From positions 2,324,501 through 2,388,500 of the forward strand of contig UGTZ01000001.1 in assembly GCA_900455085.1 (NCBI GenBank): a DNA stretch of 64,000 nt. The letters run 5' to 3'. Source of the DNA: Providencia rettgeri. Its GTDB lineage: Bacteria; Pseudomonadota; Gammaproteobacteria; Enterobacterales; Enterobacteriaceae. The notes beneath the pieces are model-generated. The model was not told where the DNA came from. It searched no databases and was given only the letters and a program-made list of their open reading frames with translations. Shown piece by piece: positions 45,378 to 54,996 of this stretch (the stretch's first letter is position 1; each line of letters opens with the position of its first letter). A program made the translations under genes and the position numbers.

Positions 45378-46285
45378 TTAATGTACTACAAAGGATAAAA
45401 CAATGGGTAATGTGAACACAGCAACCACGGTTTGTAAGGTTATTATACCTGCCATTAACTGACTATCTCCATTTAACTGGCGCGTTAAAATATAAGCGGT
45501 TGGTGCAGTGGGAATAGCAAAAAATAGCACTAATAGGGTTGTTTCAAGATTTGGCAATGAAAATAAACTCGCTACTGTTACCGCTAAAATAGGCATAAGA
45601 AGTAAGCGTAACAGTGTCGATGTCATGATGGGTTTAAATTCATTTTTCAGTGTTGAGGTTTGTAATGCGGCTCCAATACAGATTAGGCCTAGTGGTAAAC
45701 TAGCGGCTGCGAGTAATTTTAAAAATTGATCAGATCCAAACGGTAACCCCACAGGCGATATATTTAATAACACTCCCACAACACAAGAAATAATTAATGA
45801 TTTTTTATGATCGGCAATAAAATTTGCTTAACGGAGACTTTTTGCCCAGAAGATAATGAAAGTACAGCTATGACATTACAGCTTGGCACTAAAACAGCCA
45901 TAATGACTGCAGCAATAGCAATGCCTTCTTTACCAAATAAATCTGCAACAATGGCCAGCCCTAAATAAGTATTAAAACGCGTAATTCCTTGGATATGAGC
46001 CCCAAATCGTGGGATAGGAATTTTGAATAAATATTTGCAACCAAGAACTAACGCAGAACTAATCGCTAAAACATATAGAATGGCGCTCGCTAAATAGGGT
46101 AATTTAGGGTTATCCAATGGTGCTGTTGCTAAACTGTTGATTAATAATGCAGGGAATAAAATGAAATAGTTTAACTTTTCAGCACTCGGCCAAAAATCAG
46201 TGGCAACTATTGTCGAACGACGTAATACAAACCCCATTGCAATCAGAGCAAATAATGGCCATAAAACTAATAAAATCTTATCCAT
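45378..46285 (-). pseudogene. auxin efflux carrier (AEC) family permease, frameshifted
   Basis: The first frame (46285 to 45794) encodes five N-terminal helices (ILLVLWPLFALIAMGFVLRR; ITRFNTYLGLAIVADLFG) and the second (45779 to 45378) the C-terminal five (LAAASLPLGLICIGAALQ; PTAPTAYILTRQLNGD). Adding one A to an A6 run (plus-strand T6, 45801-45806) joins them with continuous hydrophobic sequence (LIISCVVGVLLN). The pair gives a normal ~300-residue AEC transporter, a family that exports auxin-like acids or malate. It would be non-functional as written. Confidence 0.82.
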
Positions 46286-46579
46286 GAGAACGTAATCTGT
46301 TTTATTTGAGTATTAGCTAAGTATATTAATTAGTCTATCGTTAAGTTTTTGTGACGGATAGGTAAAAAAAGCTCTATTTCAATATTTGGTTTTTCTCCAT
46401 TCATTTTTGCATCAATCAATATTTAATCGATTATCGCTTGTTTATATTTAAATAAATATTTTTTCCATACAAAAAATGAACCCTAAAATTATCTCACTTA
46501 GGCATATAAAAATCATTTGCTTACCACGGTAATATTATGTATTTTTATTCACTATAAATGCATAATTAAAGAGGTTGAT

Positions 46580-47347
46580 ATGTTTAAAAAATTAGTTTTT
46601 GCTGGCTGTATGTCATTGGCAGCCTTCGCCGGGAATGTTTACGCAAAAGAAAGCTATACAGTTGGTGCTGGTGGGACTTACCGTCCATTCGAATATGAAA
46701 ATAGCCAAAAACAGCTCGAAGGCTTTGATATTGATATCATTAAAGCAATCGCGGAAGCAGAAGGTTTTGACGTTAAACTTGTCAATACTCCTTGGGAAGG
46801 GATTTTTGCGACTTTATCGTCAGGTGATAGGGATATTTTAATTTCGGGGATTACAATTACCGATAAACGCAAAAATATGGTTGATTTTTCTAATCCCTAT
46901 TTCCCTGCTGAGCAAGCGATCGTTATCAGCGAAACATCTGATGTAAAAGATTTAAATAGCTTAAAAGAGCTGAATGTAGGTGTCGTCAACTCCAGCACAG
47001 GTGACATTGTTGTTTCTGATGTAATCGGAAAAAACAGTACATCAATTAAACGTTTCGACAATACACCGCTTTTATTACAAGAGCTATTTGAAGATGGTAT
47101 TGATGCAGCTGTTGGTGATGTTGGTGTGATTAAATATTACATAAAAACGCACCCAGAGAAAAAATTTAAACTGATCTACGATAACCACTTCGAAAAACAA
47201 TATTTTGGTATTGCTGTCGCAAAAGGAAATAGCGAATTACAGCAAAAAATAAATAATGGCTTAGAAAAAATTATTGCAGACGGTACTTACAATAAAATTT
47301 ATCAAAAATGGTTTGATGAAAACGTTCCTCAATTACCAAAACAATAA
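46580..47347 (+). CDS. polar amino acid ABC transporter, periplasmic binding protein
   Basis: The 255-residue protein has a signal peptide (KKLVFAGCMSLAAFAGNVYA) and the family-3 solute-binding fold: YTVGAGGTYRPFEYENSQKQ, EGFDIDIIKAIAEAEGFDVK, DILISGITITDKRKNMVDFS, KIYQKWFDENVP at the end. It resembles glutamine/cystine-type receptors. The ATG at 46580 has AAAGAGG and starts at the signal peptide; the upstream part of the frame is not coding. A terminator hairpin lies between it and the permease. Confidence 0.86.
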   Translation: MFKKLVFAGCMSLAAFAGNVYAKESYTVGAGGTYRPFEYENSQKQLEGFDIDIIKAIAEAEGFDVKLVNTPWEGIFATLSSGDRDILISGITITDKRKNMVDFSNPYFPAEQAIVISETSDVKDLNSLKELNVGVVNSSTGDIVVSDVIGKNSTSIKRFDNTPLLLQELFEDGIDAAVGDVGVIKYYIKTHPEKKFKLIYDNHFEKQYFGIAVAKGNSELQQKINNGLEKIIADGTYNKIYQKWFDENVPQLPKQ

Positions 47348-47363
47348 TTAAATCTAACTTAAG

Positions 47364-47384
47364 GCCATCCTTAGATGGCTTTTT
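47364..47384 (+). terminator. intercistronic terminator between receptor and permease genes
   Basis: GCCATC, loop CTTA, GATGGC, then T5 lies 17 bases after the receptor stop codon. Partial termination here would keep receptor levels above those of the membrane complex, as in other binding-protein operons. Confidence 0.75.
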
Positions 47385-47412
47385 CACGTTCTAAATCAGG
47401 GTGAAAATTAAG

Positions 47413-48177
47413 ATGTCTGCGTTTCGTTGGGAAATAATTGAAGAATATGCTCCATTATTTGCTGAAGGCGCAATGATGACGATAAAAGCAACCATCATTT
47501 GCGTTATTTTAGGCTCATTATGGGGGTTAACTCTCGGCTTAGGAAGAACTGCCAAAGCTGAGCAAGGAATTTGGAAACCGATTTTACATTATTTTGTGCA
47601 GTGGCCTGTTCGCTTCTATGTCAGTGCTTTTCGTGGTACTCCGCTATTTGTTCAAATAATGGTTGTTCACTTTGCCTTAGTTCCACTATTTATTAACCCG
47701 CGTGATGGCCTATTTGTTACCTCAGGGATAATGTCTATTGATACGGCTAAAATGCTCCGCTCCGATTACGGTGCATTTTTATCTTGTGTCATTGCAATCA
47801 CTTTAAACTCAGGGGCTTATGTTTCTGAAATTTTTCGTGCGGGCATTCAATCTATTGACAAAGGGCAGATGGAAGCCTCGCGTGCGCTTGGTATGAGTTG
47901 GGCAAAAACAATGCGTAAAGTGATCCTTCCACAAGCTTTTCGTCGTATCCTTCCCCCGCTTGGAAATAATGCCATCGCGATTGTTAAGGATTCCTCCCTT
48001 GCTTCCGCAATTGGCTTAGCTGATCTCGCCTATGCAGCGAGAACGGTATCCGGTGCTTATGCAACTTATTGGGAACCCTACTTAACGATATCTGTGATTT
48101 ATTGGATGCTGACATTTATACTTGCTCAGCTGGTGCAATATATGGAAAGAAGGTTGGGCAGAAGTGATTTACGTTAA
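47413..48177 (+). CDS. polar amino acid ABC transporter, permease
   Basis: The ~254-residue His/Glu/Gln/Arg-type permease has EGAMMTIKATIICVILGSLW in the first helix, SAFRGTPLFVQI, and the EAA loop EASRALGMSWAKTMRKVILP. The frame also opens at GTG 47401; the ATG at 47413 has AGGGTGA at proper distance. The ATPase gene overlaps its end by 14 bases. A single permease gene implies a homodimer. Confidence 0.86.
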   Translation: MSAFRWEIIEEYAPLFAEGAMMTIKATIICVILGSLWGLTLGLGRTAKAEQGIWKPILHYFVQWPVRFYVSAFRGTPLFVQIMVVHFALVPLFINPRDGLFVTSGIMSIDTAKMLRSDYGAFLSCVIAITLNSGAYVSEIFRAGIQSIDKGQMEASRALGMSWAKTMRKVILPQAFRRILPPLGNNAIAIVKDSSLASAIGLADLAYAARTVSGAYATYWEPYLTISVIYWMLTFILAQLVQYMERRLGRSDLR

Positions 48178-48886
48178 TAATTTACAAAAGAAATTTGGCG
48201 ATGCTCATGTACTTAGAGGTATTTCTTGCGAAGTTAAACCTCAAGAAGTGATTTGTGTCATAGGCCCTTCTGGCTCAGGCAAAAGTACCTTCTTACGGTG
48301 TTTAAACGCACTAGAACGCCCAGATGGCGGTGAAATACAAGTTAACGGTTTTAACGTTCATGACCCTAAAACCGATTTAAATAAAATGAGAGAAAATGTG
48401 GGGATGGTGTTTCAGCGTTTTAACTTATTCCCCCATATGACCGTGTTAGAAAATTTAGTGATGGCACCAACCTTAGTAAAAGGAATAAAAAAGGAACTGG
48501 CACTTAAACAAGCTGAACAACTCCTAACCAAAGTAGGGCTGTTAGATAAAATTGATGCATGGCCTGCCAGTTTATCCGGTGGGCAGCAGCAACGTGTTGC
48601 TATTGCCCGGGCCTTAGCAATGCAACCGTCCATTTTGTTATTTGATGAACCGACGTCTGCGCTTGACCCTGAATTAGTTGGGGAGGTACTTTCTGTGATG
48701 AAAACCCTAGCGAATGAAGGTATGACGATGGTTATCGTCACCCATGAAATGGGATTTGCGCGTGAAGTCGCTGACCGCGTTATGTTTATTGACCAAGGTA
48801 TAATTCAAGAAGAAGGCACACCAGAACAACTCTTTACTGCACCTAAAAACCCACGAACTGCGGAGTTTTTAAGTAAAGTACTTTAA
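48164..48886 (+). CDS. polar amino acid ABC transporter, ATPase
   Basis: The 240-residue GlnQ-type ATPase has Walker A GPSGSGKST, the Q-loop VFQRFNLFPHMTVLENL, signature LSGGQQQRVAIARALA, Walker B ILLFDEPTSALDPE and the switch histidine VTHEMGFA. The start is GTG 48164 with AGGTTGGG upstream, inside the permease 3' end, which gives the normal N-terminus IYVNNLQKKFG. A strong terminator follows. Confidence 0.9.
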   Translation: MIYVNNLQKKFGDAHVLRGISCEVKPQEVICVIGPSGSGKSTFLRCLNALERPDGGEIQVNGFNVHDPKTDLNKMRENVGMVFQRFNLFPHMTVLENLVMAPTLVKGIKKELALKQAEQLLTKVGLLDKIDAWPASLSGGQQQRVAIARALAMQPSILLFDEPTSALDPELVGEVLSVMKTLANEGMTMVIVTHEMGFAREVADRVMFIDQGIIQEEGTPEQLFTAPKNPRTAEFLSKVL

Positions 48887-48893
48887 TTTTTTT

Positions 48894-48922
48894 ACCTGCT
48901 TAGTAATCTAAGCAGGTTTTTC
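48894..48922 (+). terminator. rho-independent terminator of the ABC transporter operon
   Basis: ACCTGCTTA / TAAGCAGGT with a 6-nt loop, followed by TTTTCT. Confidence 0.88.
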
Positions 48923-48985
48923 TGATATCCAAATCTTTTTATTATCGATAAGCTAAGAATATTACTCCTTAATAAAACTTAAGTT

Positions 48986-49534
48986 ATGGATATCAAAAGC
49001 CTCTGTAAACAATACCGCTCAGGGAAAAAATTTAAATATATTTTCTTCTGGGGCCACCAAACCAAGCAAAACCAAATTACAAAAAGCTGTTTTAGCCAGT
49101 GGTACCCTTCCCCATTTGTTGTCGATAATCACCGTTTTGCTAGCGCAGAACATTTTATGATGGCAGAAAAAGCACGCTTATTTGGTGATTTAGAAACATT
49201 GGATAAAATTATTCATGCACCAAATCCTGGTGCAGCTAAAGCATTTGGCCGTGAGGTTCGTGGGTTTAAACAAGATATATGGGATGAAAACCGTTTTACC
49301 ATTGTTGTTGCGGCGAATATGGCCAAATTTTCTCAAAATAAAGAAATTAAGCAGTTTTTACTTGCCACAAACGAACGTGTTCTGGTTGAAGCTAGCCCCG
49401 TTGATAAAATTTGGGGAATAGGCCTTGCCGAAGATACTGAAAATATTGAAAACCCATTAACATGGAAAGGGTTAAATTTGCTCGGTTTTGCATTAATGGA
49501 TGTTAGAAGTCAGTTAGCCAATCTAACTCTCTAA
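48986..49534 (+). CDS. NADAR family protein, YbiA-like N-glycosidase
   Basis: The 182-residue protein has NADAR motifs: FFWGH near residue 20, SQWYPSPFVVD, FASAEHFMMAEKARLFGD, VEASPVDKIWGIGLAED and WKGLNLLGFALMDVR. E. coli YbiA-type members cleave ribityl-pyrimidine riboflavin intermediates, and other NADAR members remove ADP-ribose from nucleic acid. The N-terminal 30 residues are longer than in YbiA. It stands alone. Confidence 0.82.
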   Translation: MDIKSLCKQYRSGKKFKYIFFWGHQTKQNQITKSCFSQWYPSPFVVDNHRFASAEHFMMAEKARLFGDLETLDKIIHAPNPGAAKAFGREVRGFKQDIWDENRFTIVVAANMAKFSQNKEIKQFLLATNERVLVEASPVDKIWGIGLAEDTENIENPLTWKGLNLLGFALMDVRSQLANLTL

Positions 49535-49555
49535 TTTTTGCTTATTTTCTGATAA

Positions 49556-49587
49556 AAACAAAAAACCCGTTGTGACTAAACAGCGGG
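49556..49587 (-). terminator. terminator of the minus-strand GNAT gene
   Basis: Read on the minus strand, CCCGCTGT / ACAACGGG (one mismatch) with a TTAGTC loop is followed by TTTTTTG. It may also slow plus-strand transcription from the NADAR gene. Confidence 0.6.
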
Positions 49588-49631
49588 CCTATCAATATGT
49601 TACTGAATATAGGATATGCTACTGCGTTTTA

Positions 49632-50090
49632 TTACAAAGGCATTCTATATTCAATTACCCCTGGTTTTTCTGCAACCCAATTATACAACTTTTGGCCTCG
49701 TAAATTGGTTTCCTGTGTATGCCAATATAAGCGGCCACATTGTTTTTCTTGCGCTTGTGTATGTACAAATTCAATTAATTGTTTTCCTACATGCCGTCCA
49801 CGCATTTCTGGTGTCACATATAAATCTTCTAGGTAACAAAAATCATTTTCTGCCCATGTTGAACGGTGAAATAAATAATTCACAAAACCAACAACTTTTC
49901 CACCTTCAAGCGCAACCGCACAATACATCGGTTCATTTTCATCAAAAAAGCGCTCCCATGCTTTTAGGGTAATTTCTTCGCTTAAATCTACTCGATAAAA
50001 TTTTTGATATTCCAGCCAGTACACTAACCATGCTGGATAATGTTCTGGAGCAACAAATTCTACGGTAACTGATAATGTTGTTTTACTCAT
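49632..50090 (-). CDS. GNAT N-acetyltransferase
   Basis: The 152-residue protein has CYLEDLYVTPEMRGRHVGKQ (acetyl-CoA loop) and TQETNLRGQKLYNWVAEKPG, typical of diamine or aminoglycoside-like GNATs. The frame is open to 50144, but AAGGG lies 5 bases before the ATG at 50090. It is divergent from a MocR-type regulator gene 103 bases away, which may control it. Confidence 0.8.
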   Translation of the reverse strand: MSKTTLSVTVEFVAPEHYPAWLVYWLEYQKFYRVDLSEEITLKAWERFFDENEPMYCAVALEGGKVVGFVNYLFHRSTWAENDFCYLEDLYVTPEMRGRHVGKQLIEFVHTQAQEKQCGRLYWHTQETNLRGQKLYNWVAEKPGVIEYRMPL

Positions 50091-50193
50091 AATAACCCTT
50101 CCATTTGTAGACATATTACATAATGGAGTTATAGTACATAGCAATCTGGCTCTGTATAAGAGACACTTTTGTTATTTATTTAGGAACCACTTT

Positions 50194-51682
50194 ATGCGAC
50201 GCCAACAACATGCGCAGTTCCCATTACTTTTACTTGAAGATGGACACATTAAGGAAAATATTTATCACACAATACGTAACGCTATCTTAGATGGACGTAT
50301 TGCTGCTGGTGTTAAGCTACCTTCTTCGAGAGCATTAGCGGAAATGATGTCGATCTCGCGAAACTCGGTCATTGCTGGGTTTGAACGATTAATTGATGAA
50401 GGGTATCTTTACTCGAAAAAAGGCTCAGGAACTTATGTTTCGCCCCCATATTCCTGATGAATTAGTTGGCACCATAAGTAGTACTAAACAGCGCGACCAA
50501 TCTGGATACCCTGCATTAAATCTGAACCCTAGAGTTTCTACTTTAACAAATTTATGGAAAAACTCACGGCCGAATACCGATAAGAACTCAATGTTTAATA
50601 TTGGTATTGGCTGTGTAGACCAATTTCCACATGAATTATGGGGTAGATTATTAGGCCGAGTTTGGCGTAAATCCAAACATGCAATTACGCATTTTAATCA
50701 CCCTGATGGGTATACACCGCTTAAAAATTTATTAGTCGATTACGTTCGTTCTACTCGCGGAGTTCATTGTAAACAGCAACAAATTATTATTGTCAATGGA
50801 ACACAACAAGCCATTAATTTAGCCGCAAAAGTCTTATTACAGCAAGGGGATAAAGTATGGTTAGATGACCCTGGCTATGATAGTGCGAGAGCTATTTTAA
50901 CCGCAGCAGGTGCTGAGATTGCCGCTATTCCATCTGACAGAGAAGGAATGGATATTGTATATGGTGCAAAACATCATGAAACAGCAAAATTAATTTACAC
51001 CACGCCTTCTCACCAGTTTCCTCTCGGCACAACTCTCAGCTTACCGAGACGTTTAGCATTATTGGATTGGGCACAACAAAATAATGCATGGGTTTTTGAA
51101 GATGACTATAACAGTGAATTTCGTTTTCTATCAAAACCTATTCAAGCCTTACAAGGCTTAGATAATCATCAACGTGTTATTTATGCAGGGACATTCTCTA
51201 AAATGATGTATCCCGGTTTTCGTTTAGGTTTTTTAATTGTGCCAGAAATTCTGAGTGAGGCATTCACCATGATGAAATATTATAGTGATAGCCACTGTAG
51301 TTATTTAGAGCAGGCAGCTTTAGCGCAGTTTATCCAAGAAGGCCACTATGCACGCCACGTCAGAAAAATACGAAAGATATGTTACGACCGACAAAATACG
51401 TTTATCAATGCCATCAACCATTATCTCCCGCATTTATTTGATGTACAAATGACAGACTCAGGCATTCATACCGTTTGTTGGGTTAAAGATGGTTATGATA
51501 TTAACCTGATCCTTAACCAATGCCGTCTGTTAGGCTTTGGTGCACAACCGCTATCGCGTTACTGCATTCAAAGTGCTCACCAAAATGCGATTCTATTTGG
51601 CTACGCCGCTCATGGTGAAAATGAGATAATTAGCAACGTAAAATTACTTAGCGAACAATTGAGTAAAATATCCCCTAGTTAA
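50194..51682 (+). pseudogene. MocR/PdxR-family regulator, frameshifted after the DNA-binding domain
   Basis: The first frame (50194-50457) encodes a GntR winged helix (NIYHTIRNAILDGRIAAGVK, PSSRALAEMMSISRNSVIAG, EGYLYSKKGSGTYVSP). The second (coding from about 50446 to 51682) holds a complete aminotransferase-like domain with WLDDPGYDSARAIL, FEDDYNSEFRF and the PLP-lysine motif GTFSKMMYPGFRLGF. Removing one C from the C5 run 50443-50447 joins them into one ~490-residue MocR protein. As written, the DNA-binding domain is separated from its ligand domain. Confidence 0.85.
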
Positions 51683-51776
51683 ACAAAAATGATTTTCAGC
51701 TTTTATCCGATAGCTAGAAAATTTTCTAATCTTTATAACTGTACCTTAATAGCATTGTTTATATTGAGGTACTTTT

Positions 51777-52358
51777 ATGACAAAAATAAATTATCCCCAT
51801 GAGTACGAAGTTGGCGATGTTGTCTTTACCAGTATTGGGACCGAATTATTTCGCCAAATAGCCTCAGCATCTTTATGTTGGAGTAACCATGTTGGCATGA
51901 TTGTCGGCCATAATGGCGAAGACTATTTGATTGCAGAAAGTCGTGTTCCGCTTTCAACAACCACAACCTTATCTCGCTTTATTTCCCGTTCATCTGGTAA
52001 CCGTTACAGCGTACGTCGATTTGCTCATACACTAACCCATGAACAAAAATCAGCATTAGTCGCTGAAGTTCCTGCTCGCTTAAACAAATTTTACCACACC
52101 GGGTTTAATTACAATTCACCTAGGCAGTTTTGCTCTAAGTTTGTTTTTGATATTTACCAATCTGCTTTATCAATCCAAATTGGCGAAATTGAAACCTTTG
52201 AAGAATTATTAACTAAAAATCCGAATGCAAAATTAAATTTCTGGAAACTTTGGTTTATTGGTCATATCCCATGGAAACGCACTACAGTGACGCCCGCAAG
52301 CCTATGGAATCACCCTGAACTATCACTCGTATATCGTAGTCATGAGGATATTCATTAA
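51777..52358 (+). CDS. yebB: YebB family protein (YiiX/YebB-like permuted NlpC/P60 cysteine hydrolase)
   Basis: The 193-residue protein matches E. coli YebB: YEVGDVVFTSIGTELFRQIA, WSNHVGMIVGHNGEDYL with the histidine of the permuted papain-like fold, ESRVPLSTTTTLSRFISRSS, RQFCSKFVFDIYQSAL with the candidate catalytic cysteine, TVTPASLWNHPEL. GAGG precedes the ATG. Its substrate (lipid or peptide) is unproven. Confidence 0.88.
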   Translation: MTKINYPHEYEVGDVVFTSIGTELFRQIASASLCWSNHVGMIVGHNGEDYLIAESRVPLSTTTTLSRFISRSSGNRYSVRRFAHTLTHEQKSALVAEVPARLNKFYHTGFNYNSPRQFCSKFVFDIYQSALSIQIGEIETFEELLTKNPNAKLNFWKLWFIGHIPWKRTTVTPASLWNHPELSLVYRSHEDIH

Positions 52359-52382
52359 TAACCAATATGGATTTAAATACGT

Positions 52383-52409
52383 AAAAAAGCACTCGATAGA
52401 GTGCCTTTA
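52383..52409. terminator. bidirectional terminator between yebB and yajD
   Basis: GCACTC, loop GATA, GAGTGC with A6 before and TTT after the stem on the plus strand. It reads as a stem plus T6 on the minus strand, so it best serves yajD and also yebB. Confidence 0.75.
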
Positions 52410-52438
52410 AATACAACTGCCTGAGTCTGCAATGATAC

Positions 52439-52786
52439 TTATTTTTTCTTATTCATCATTGATTTTAAATCAGCAAATGGGTTATAGGTCGCTGCTTCAA
52501 CATCATTTTGCGCATCTTCCCCTGCAACAACATTAGTGCCATACATCTCAGCCTCTGTGTACTTCGAATGCTCATGATCATGGCAAAATAGGCATAATAG
52601 TTCCCAATTGCTGCCATCTTCAGGGTTATTAGTATGATCATGGTCGATATGGTGAACCGTTAATTCACGCAAATTTGAATACACAAACTCGCGGGTACAG
52701 CGCCCACAAACCCATGGATAAATCTTAAGTGCTTTTTCACGATAGCCACTTTCCAATCGCGCATAGTTTTTAGGGATCAAAGCCAT
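52439..52786 (-). CDS. yajD: HNH nuclease family protein YajD
   Basis: The 115-residue protein is nearly the same as E. coli YajD: ALIPKNYARLESGYREKALK, zinc-finger cysteines in CGRC, HNH core LTVHHIDHDHTNNPEDGSN, LLCLFCHDHEH, NPFADLKSMMNKKK end. It is a small HNH endonuclease-fold protein of unknown cellular role. The frame extends upstream to 52891, but the ATG at 52786 gives the conserved start and has AGGA upstream. Confidence 0.92.
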   Translation of the reverse strand: MALIPKNYARLESGYREKALKIYPWVCGRCTREFVYSNLRELTVHHIDHDHTNNPEDGSNWELLCLFCHDHEHSKYTEAEMYGTNVVAGEDAQNDVEAATYNPFADLKSMMNKKK

Positions 52787-52957
52787 TGCCAATATTCCTA
52801 TTGAAGATCGTAATTTTGAAATAATACGCCTAATATACCTCAAGTCAGAACAAAAAAAGAAACACAAAACAGCAAAAAACCCAGATATCATGAAGTCCCA
52901 ACTTTATAGGGCACCTCATCAATTCTGGGTCCTTTTATTCGTTAATTTATACTTAGA

Positions 52958-53989
52958 TTACTTATTCAACAATTCTCTGCGGATAATCTCAGCCCCTGCA
53001 CTTAATGCATTAAGTTTACCCGTTGCGACACGACGAGATAACGGCGCCATCCCACAGTTTGTTGATGGATAAAGCTTATCTGCATCCACAAATTGCAGTG
53101 CTTTACGTAGCGTATTAGCAACTTCTTCTGGTGTTTCGATGATATTACTGGCTACATCAATCGCCCCCACCATCACTTTTTTACCGCGAATAAGCTCAAT
53201 CAAATCCATTGGAACATGGGAGTTATGGCATTCCAAAGAGATAATATCGATATTCGAGGTTTGTAGTTTTGGGAAAGCCTCTTCATATTGTCGCCACTCG
53301 GAGCCCAACGTCTTCTTCCAATCAGTATTAGCTTTGATGCCGTATCCATAACAGATATGAACCGCAGTTTCGCATTTCAGCCCTTCAATGGCTCTTTCAA
53401 GCGCAGCTACACCCCAATCGTTGACTTCATCAAAGAATACATTAAAAGCTGGCTCGTCAAACTGAATGATATCAACGCCCGCCGCTTCAAGCTCTTTTGC
53501 CTCTTGGTTCAAAATCTTAGCAAATTCCCACGCCAATTTTTCACGACTTTTGTAATGATTATCATACAGGGTATCAATCATCGTCATTGGTCCAGGAAGC
53601 GCCCATTTTATCGGCTGGTTCGTTAGCTTACGTAAAAATTTAGCATCTTCGACAAAAACAGGCTTTTGACGTTCAACCGCGCCAACCACCGTTGGCACAC
53701 TCGCATCATAACGATCGCGAATTTTAACCACTTCACGCTTTGCAAAATCAACACCGCTGAGATGCTCAATAAATGTCGTCACAAAGTGCTGACGTGTTTG
53801 TTCACCGTCACTAACAATATCAATTCCAGCACGCAGTTGATCTTCAAGGGATAAGCGCAGTGCGTCTTGTTTTCCCTCAATGAGCTCTTCATTTTGCAAC
53901 TTCCAAGGAGACCAAAGCGTCTCAGGTTCAGCAAGCCAAGACGGTTTTGGTAAGCTACCCGCGGTAGATGTTGGTAATAATGTTTTCAT
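52958..53989 (-). CDS. mesD: folate-independent (core) methionine synthase MesD
   Basis: The 343-residue protein corresponds to the catalytic C-terminal half of MetE only: STAGSLPKPSWLAEPETLW, VSDGEQTRQHFVTTFIEHLS, WALPGPMTMIDTLYDNHY, DIIQFDEPAFNVFFDEV, zinc ligands in VHICYGYG and STNCGMAPLSRRVATGKL. It lacks the folate-binding N-terminal domain. The adjacent DUF1852 gene (MesX) identifies the MesD family, reported to make methionine from homocysteine without methylfolate, needing MesX and oxygen. It starts at 53989, 29 bases after the mesX stop. Confidence 0.85.
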   Translation of the reverse strand: MKTLLPTSTAGSLPKPSWLAEPETLWSPWKLQNEELIEGKQDALRLSLEDQLRAGIDIVSDGEQTRQHFVTTFIEHLSGVDFAKREVVKIRDRYDASVPTVVGAVERQKPVFVEDAKFLRKLTNQPIKWALPGPMTMIDTLYDNHYKSREKLAWEFAKILNQEAKELEAAGVDIIQFDEPAFNVFFDEVNDWGVAALERAIEGLKCETAVHICYGYGIKANTDWKKTLGSEWRQYEEAFPKLQTSNIDIISLECHNSHVPMDLIELIRGKKVMVGAIDVASNIIETPEEVANTLRKALQFVDADKLYPSTNCGMAPLSRRVATGKLNALSAGAEIIRRELLNK

Positions 53990-54018
53990 AATAATTGACC
54001 TTAAATTTTTATAATTAA

Positions 54019-54996
54019 TCAAAGCGCGTAGTTAGCAGACCATTGCTCTAGAATATGCTTATAGGGTTCAATAAAGTGTTCTTCCGTATATTTCCCTTGC
54101 TCAATAGCCAATCGGCTACGTTCTTCGCGGTCATAAACAATTTTTGTTAATGAATAATCTTGGTTCGTCAAACTCGGTTGGTAGCATACTCCCGCAACGG
54201 AGTTCGCATTATAAATCTCTGGGCGATAAATCTTCTGGAATGTTTCCATCGTGCTAATCGTGCTAATTAATTCAATATTGCTGTAATCGCTCAGCAGATC
54301 TCCCGTAAAATAAAATGCCAGCGGTGCAACACTGTTTTGAGGCATGAAATAACGAACCTGTAATCCCATCTTTTTAAAATATTGATCCGTTAATGAAGCC
54401 CCATTTTGCTGATATTCAATACCCAATATAGGATGTTGATTCCCAGTTCGGTGATAAATGTCTTTATTGGAGACGCTTAAACATATTACTGGCGCTTTAC
54501 TAAAATGAGCTTTGTATTCGCTAGAATTAACAAAATATTTAAAGATATTCCCATGTAAGTCACCAAAATTTTCTGGAACACTAAAGTTTGCTTGGTCTTT
54601 ATTGTGGTCTAACAATAAAACACTAAAATCATAATCACGCACATAAGATGAAAAGTTATTTCCAACTATGCCCTCAGTACGTTTGCCTGTTTTGTGATCA
54701 ACAATATTGGTTTTCAATATTTCAATCACAGGAAAGGTATTACTATTCCCTTCAACACTCATCTCAACAGAAATAATTTCAAGTTCGATAGAGTAACGGT
54801 CACTTTTAGGGTTATCCCAGTAAGCTAATGTATTGAAACGGTTGTTCATCATGACAAGCGTGTTGCGCAAATTTTCTTGGCGATTTTTCCCTCTGGCTAA
54901 ATTAGCAAAGTTAGTTGTAATACGTGTATTTTCAGAAGGATTATAATTTTCGTCAAAAAGACTACTTTTAATCGTAAATGTAAAATTTTTGTTCAT
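54019..54996 (-). CDS. mesX: MesX, DUF1852 partner of core methionine synthase
   Basis: The 325-residue protein is a DUF1852 member, recognised from FTIKSSLFDENYNPSENTRI, TNFANLARGKNRQENLRNTL, NNRFNTLAYWDNPKSDRY and the pairing with the core MetE-like gene. MesX is required by MesD in other bacteria; its own chemistry is not established. No cobalamin or folate genes are nearby. GAGA lies 2-6 bases before the ATG. No clear MetJ operator was found in front. Confidence 0.83.
   Translation of the reverse strand: MNKNFTFTIKSSLFDENYNPSENTRITTNFANLARGKNRQENLRNTLVMMNNRFNTLAYWDNPKSDRYSIELEIISVEMSVEGNSNTFPVIEILKTNIVDHKTGKRTEGIVGNNFSSYVRDYDFSVLLLDHNKDQANFSVPENFGDLHGNIFKYFVNSSEYKAHFSKAPVICLSVSNKDIYHRTGNQHPILGIEYQQNGASLTDQYFKKMGLQVRYFMPQNSVAPLAFYFTGDLLSDYSNIELISTISTMETFQKIYRPEIYNANSVAGVCYQPSLTNQDYSLTKIVYDREERSRLAIEQGKYTEEHFIEPYKHILEQWSANYAL

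Noticed and set aside
49597..49972. Plus-strand frames opposite the GNAT gene at 49632
   Set aside because: They are antisense to a family-matching gene and show no family resemblance.
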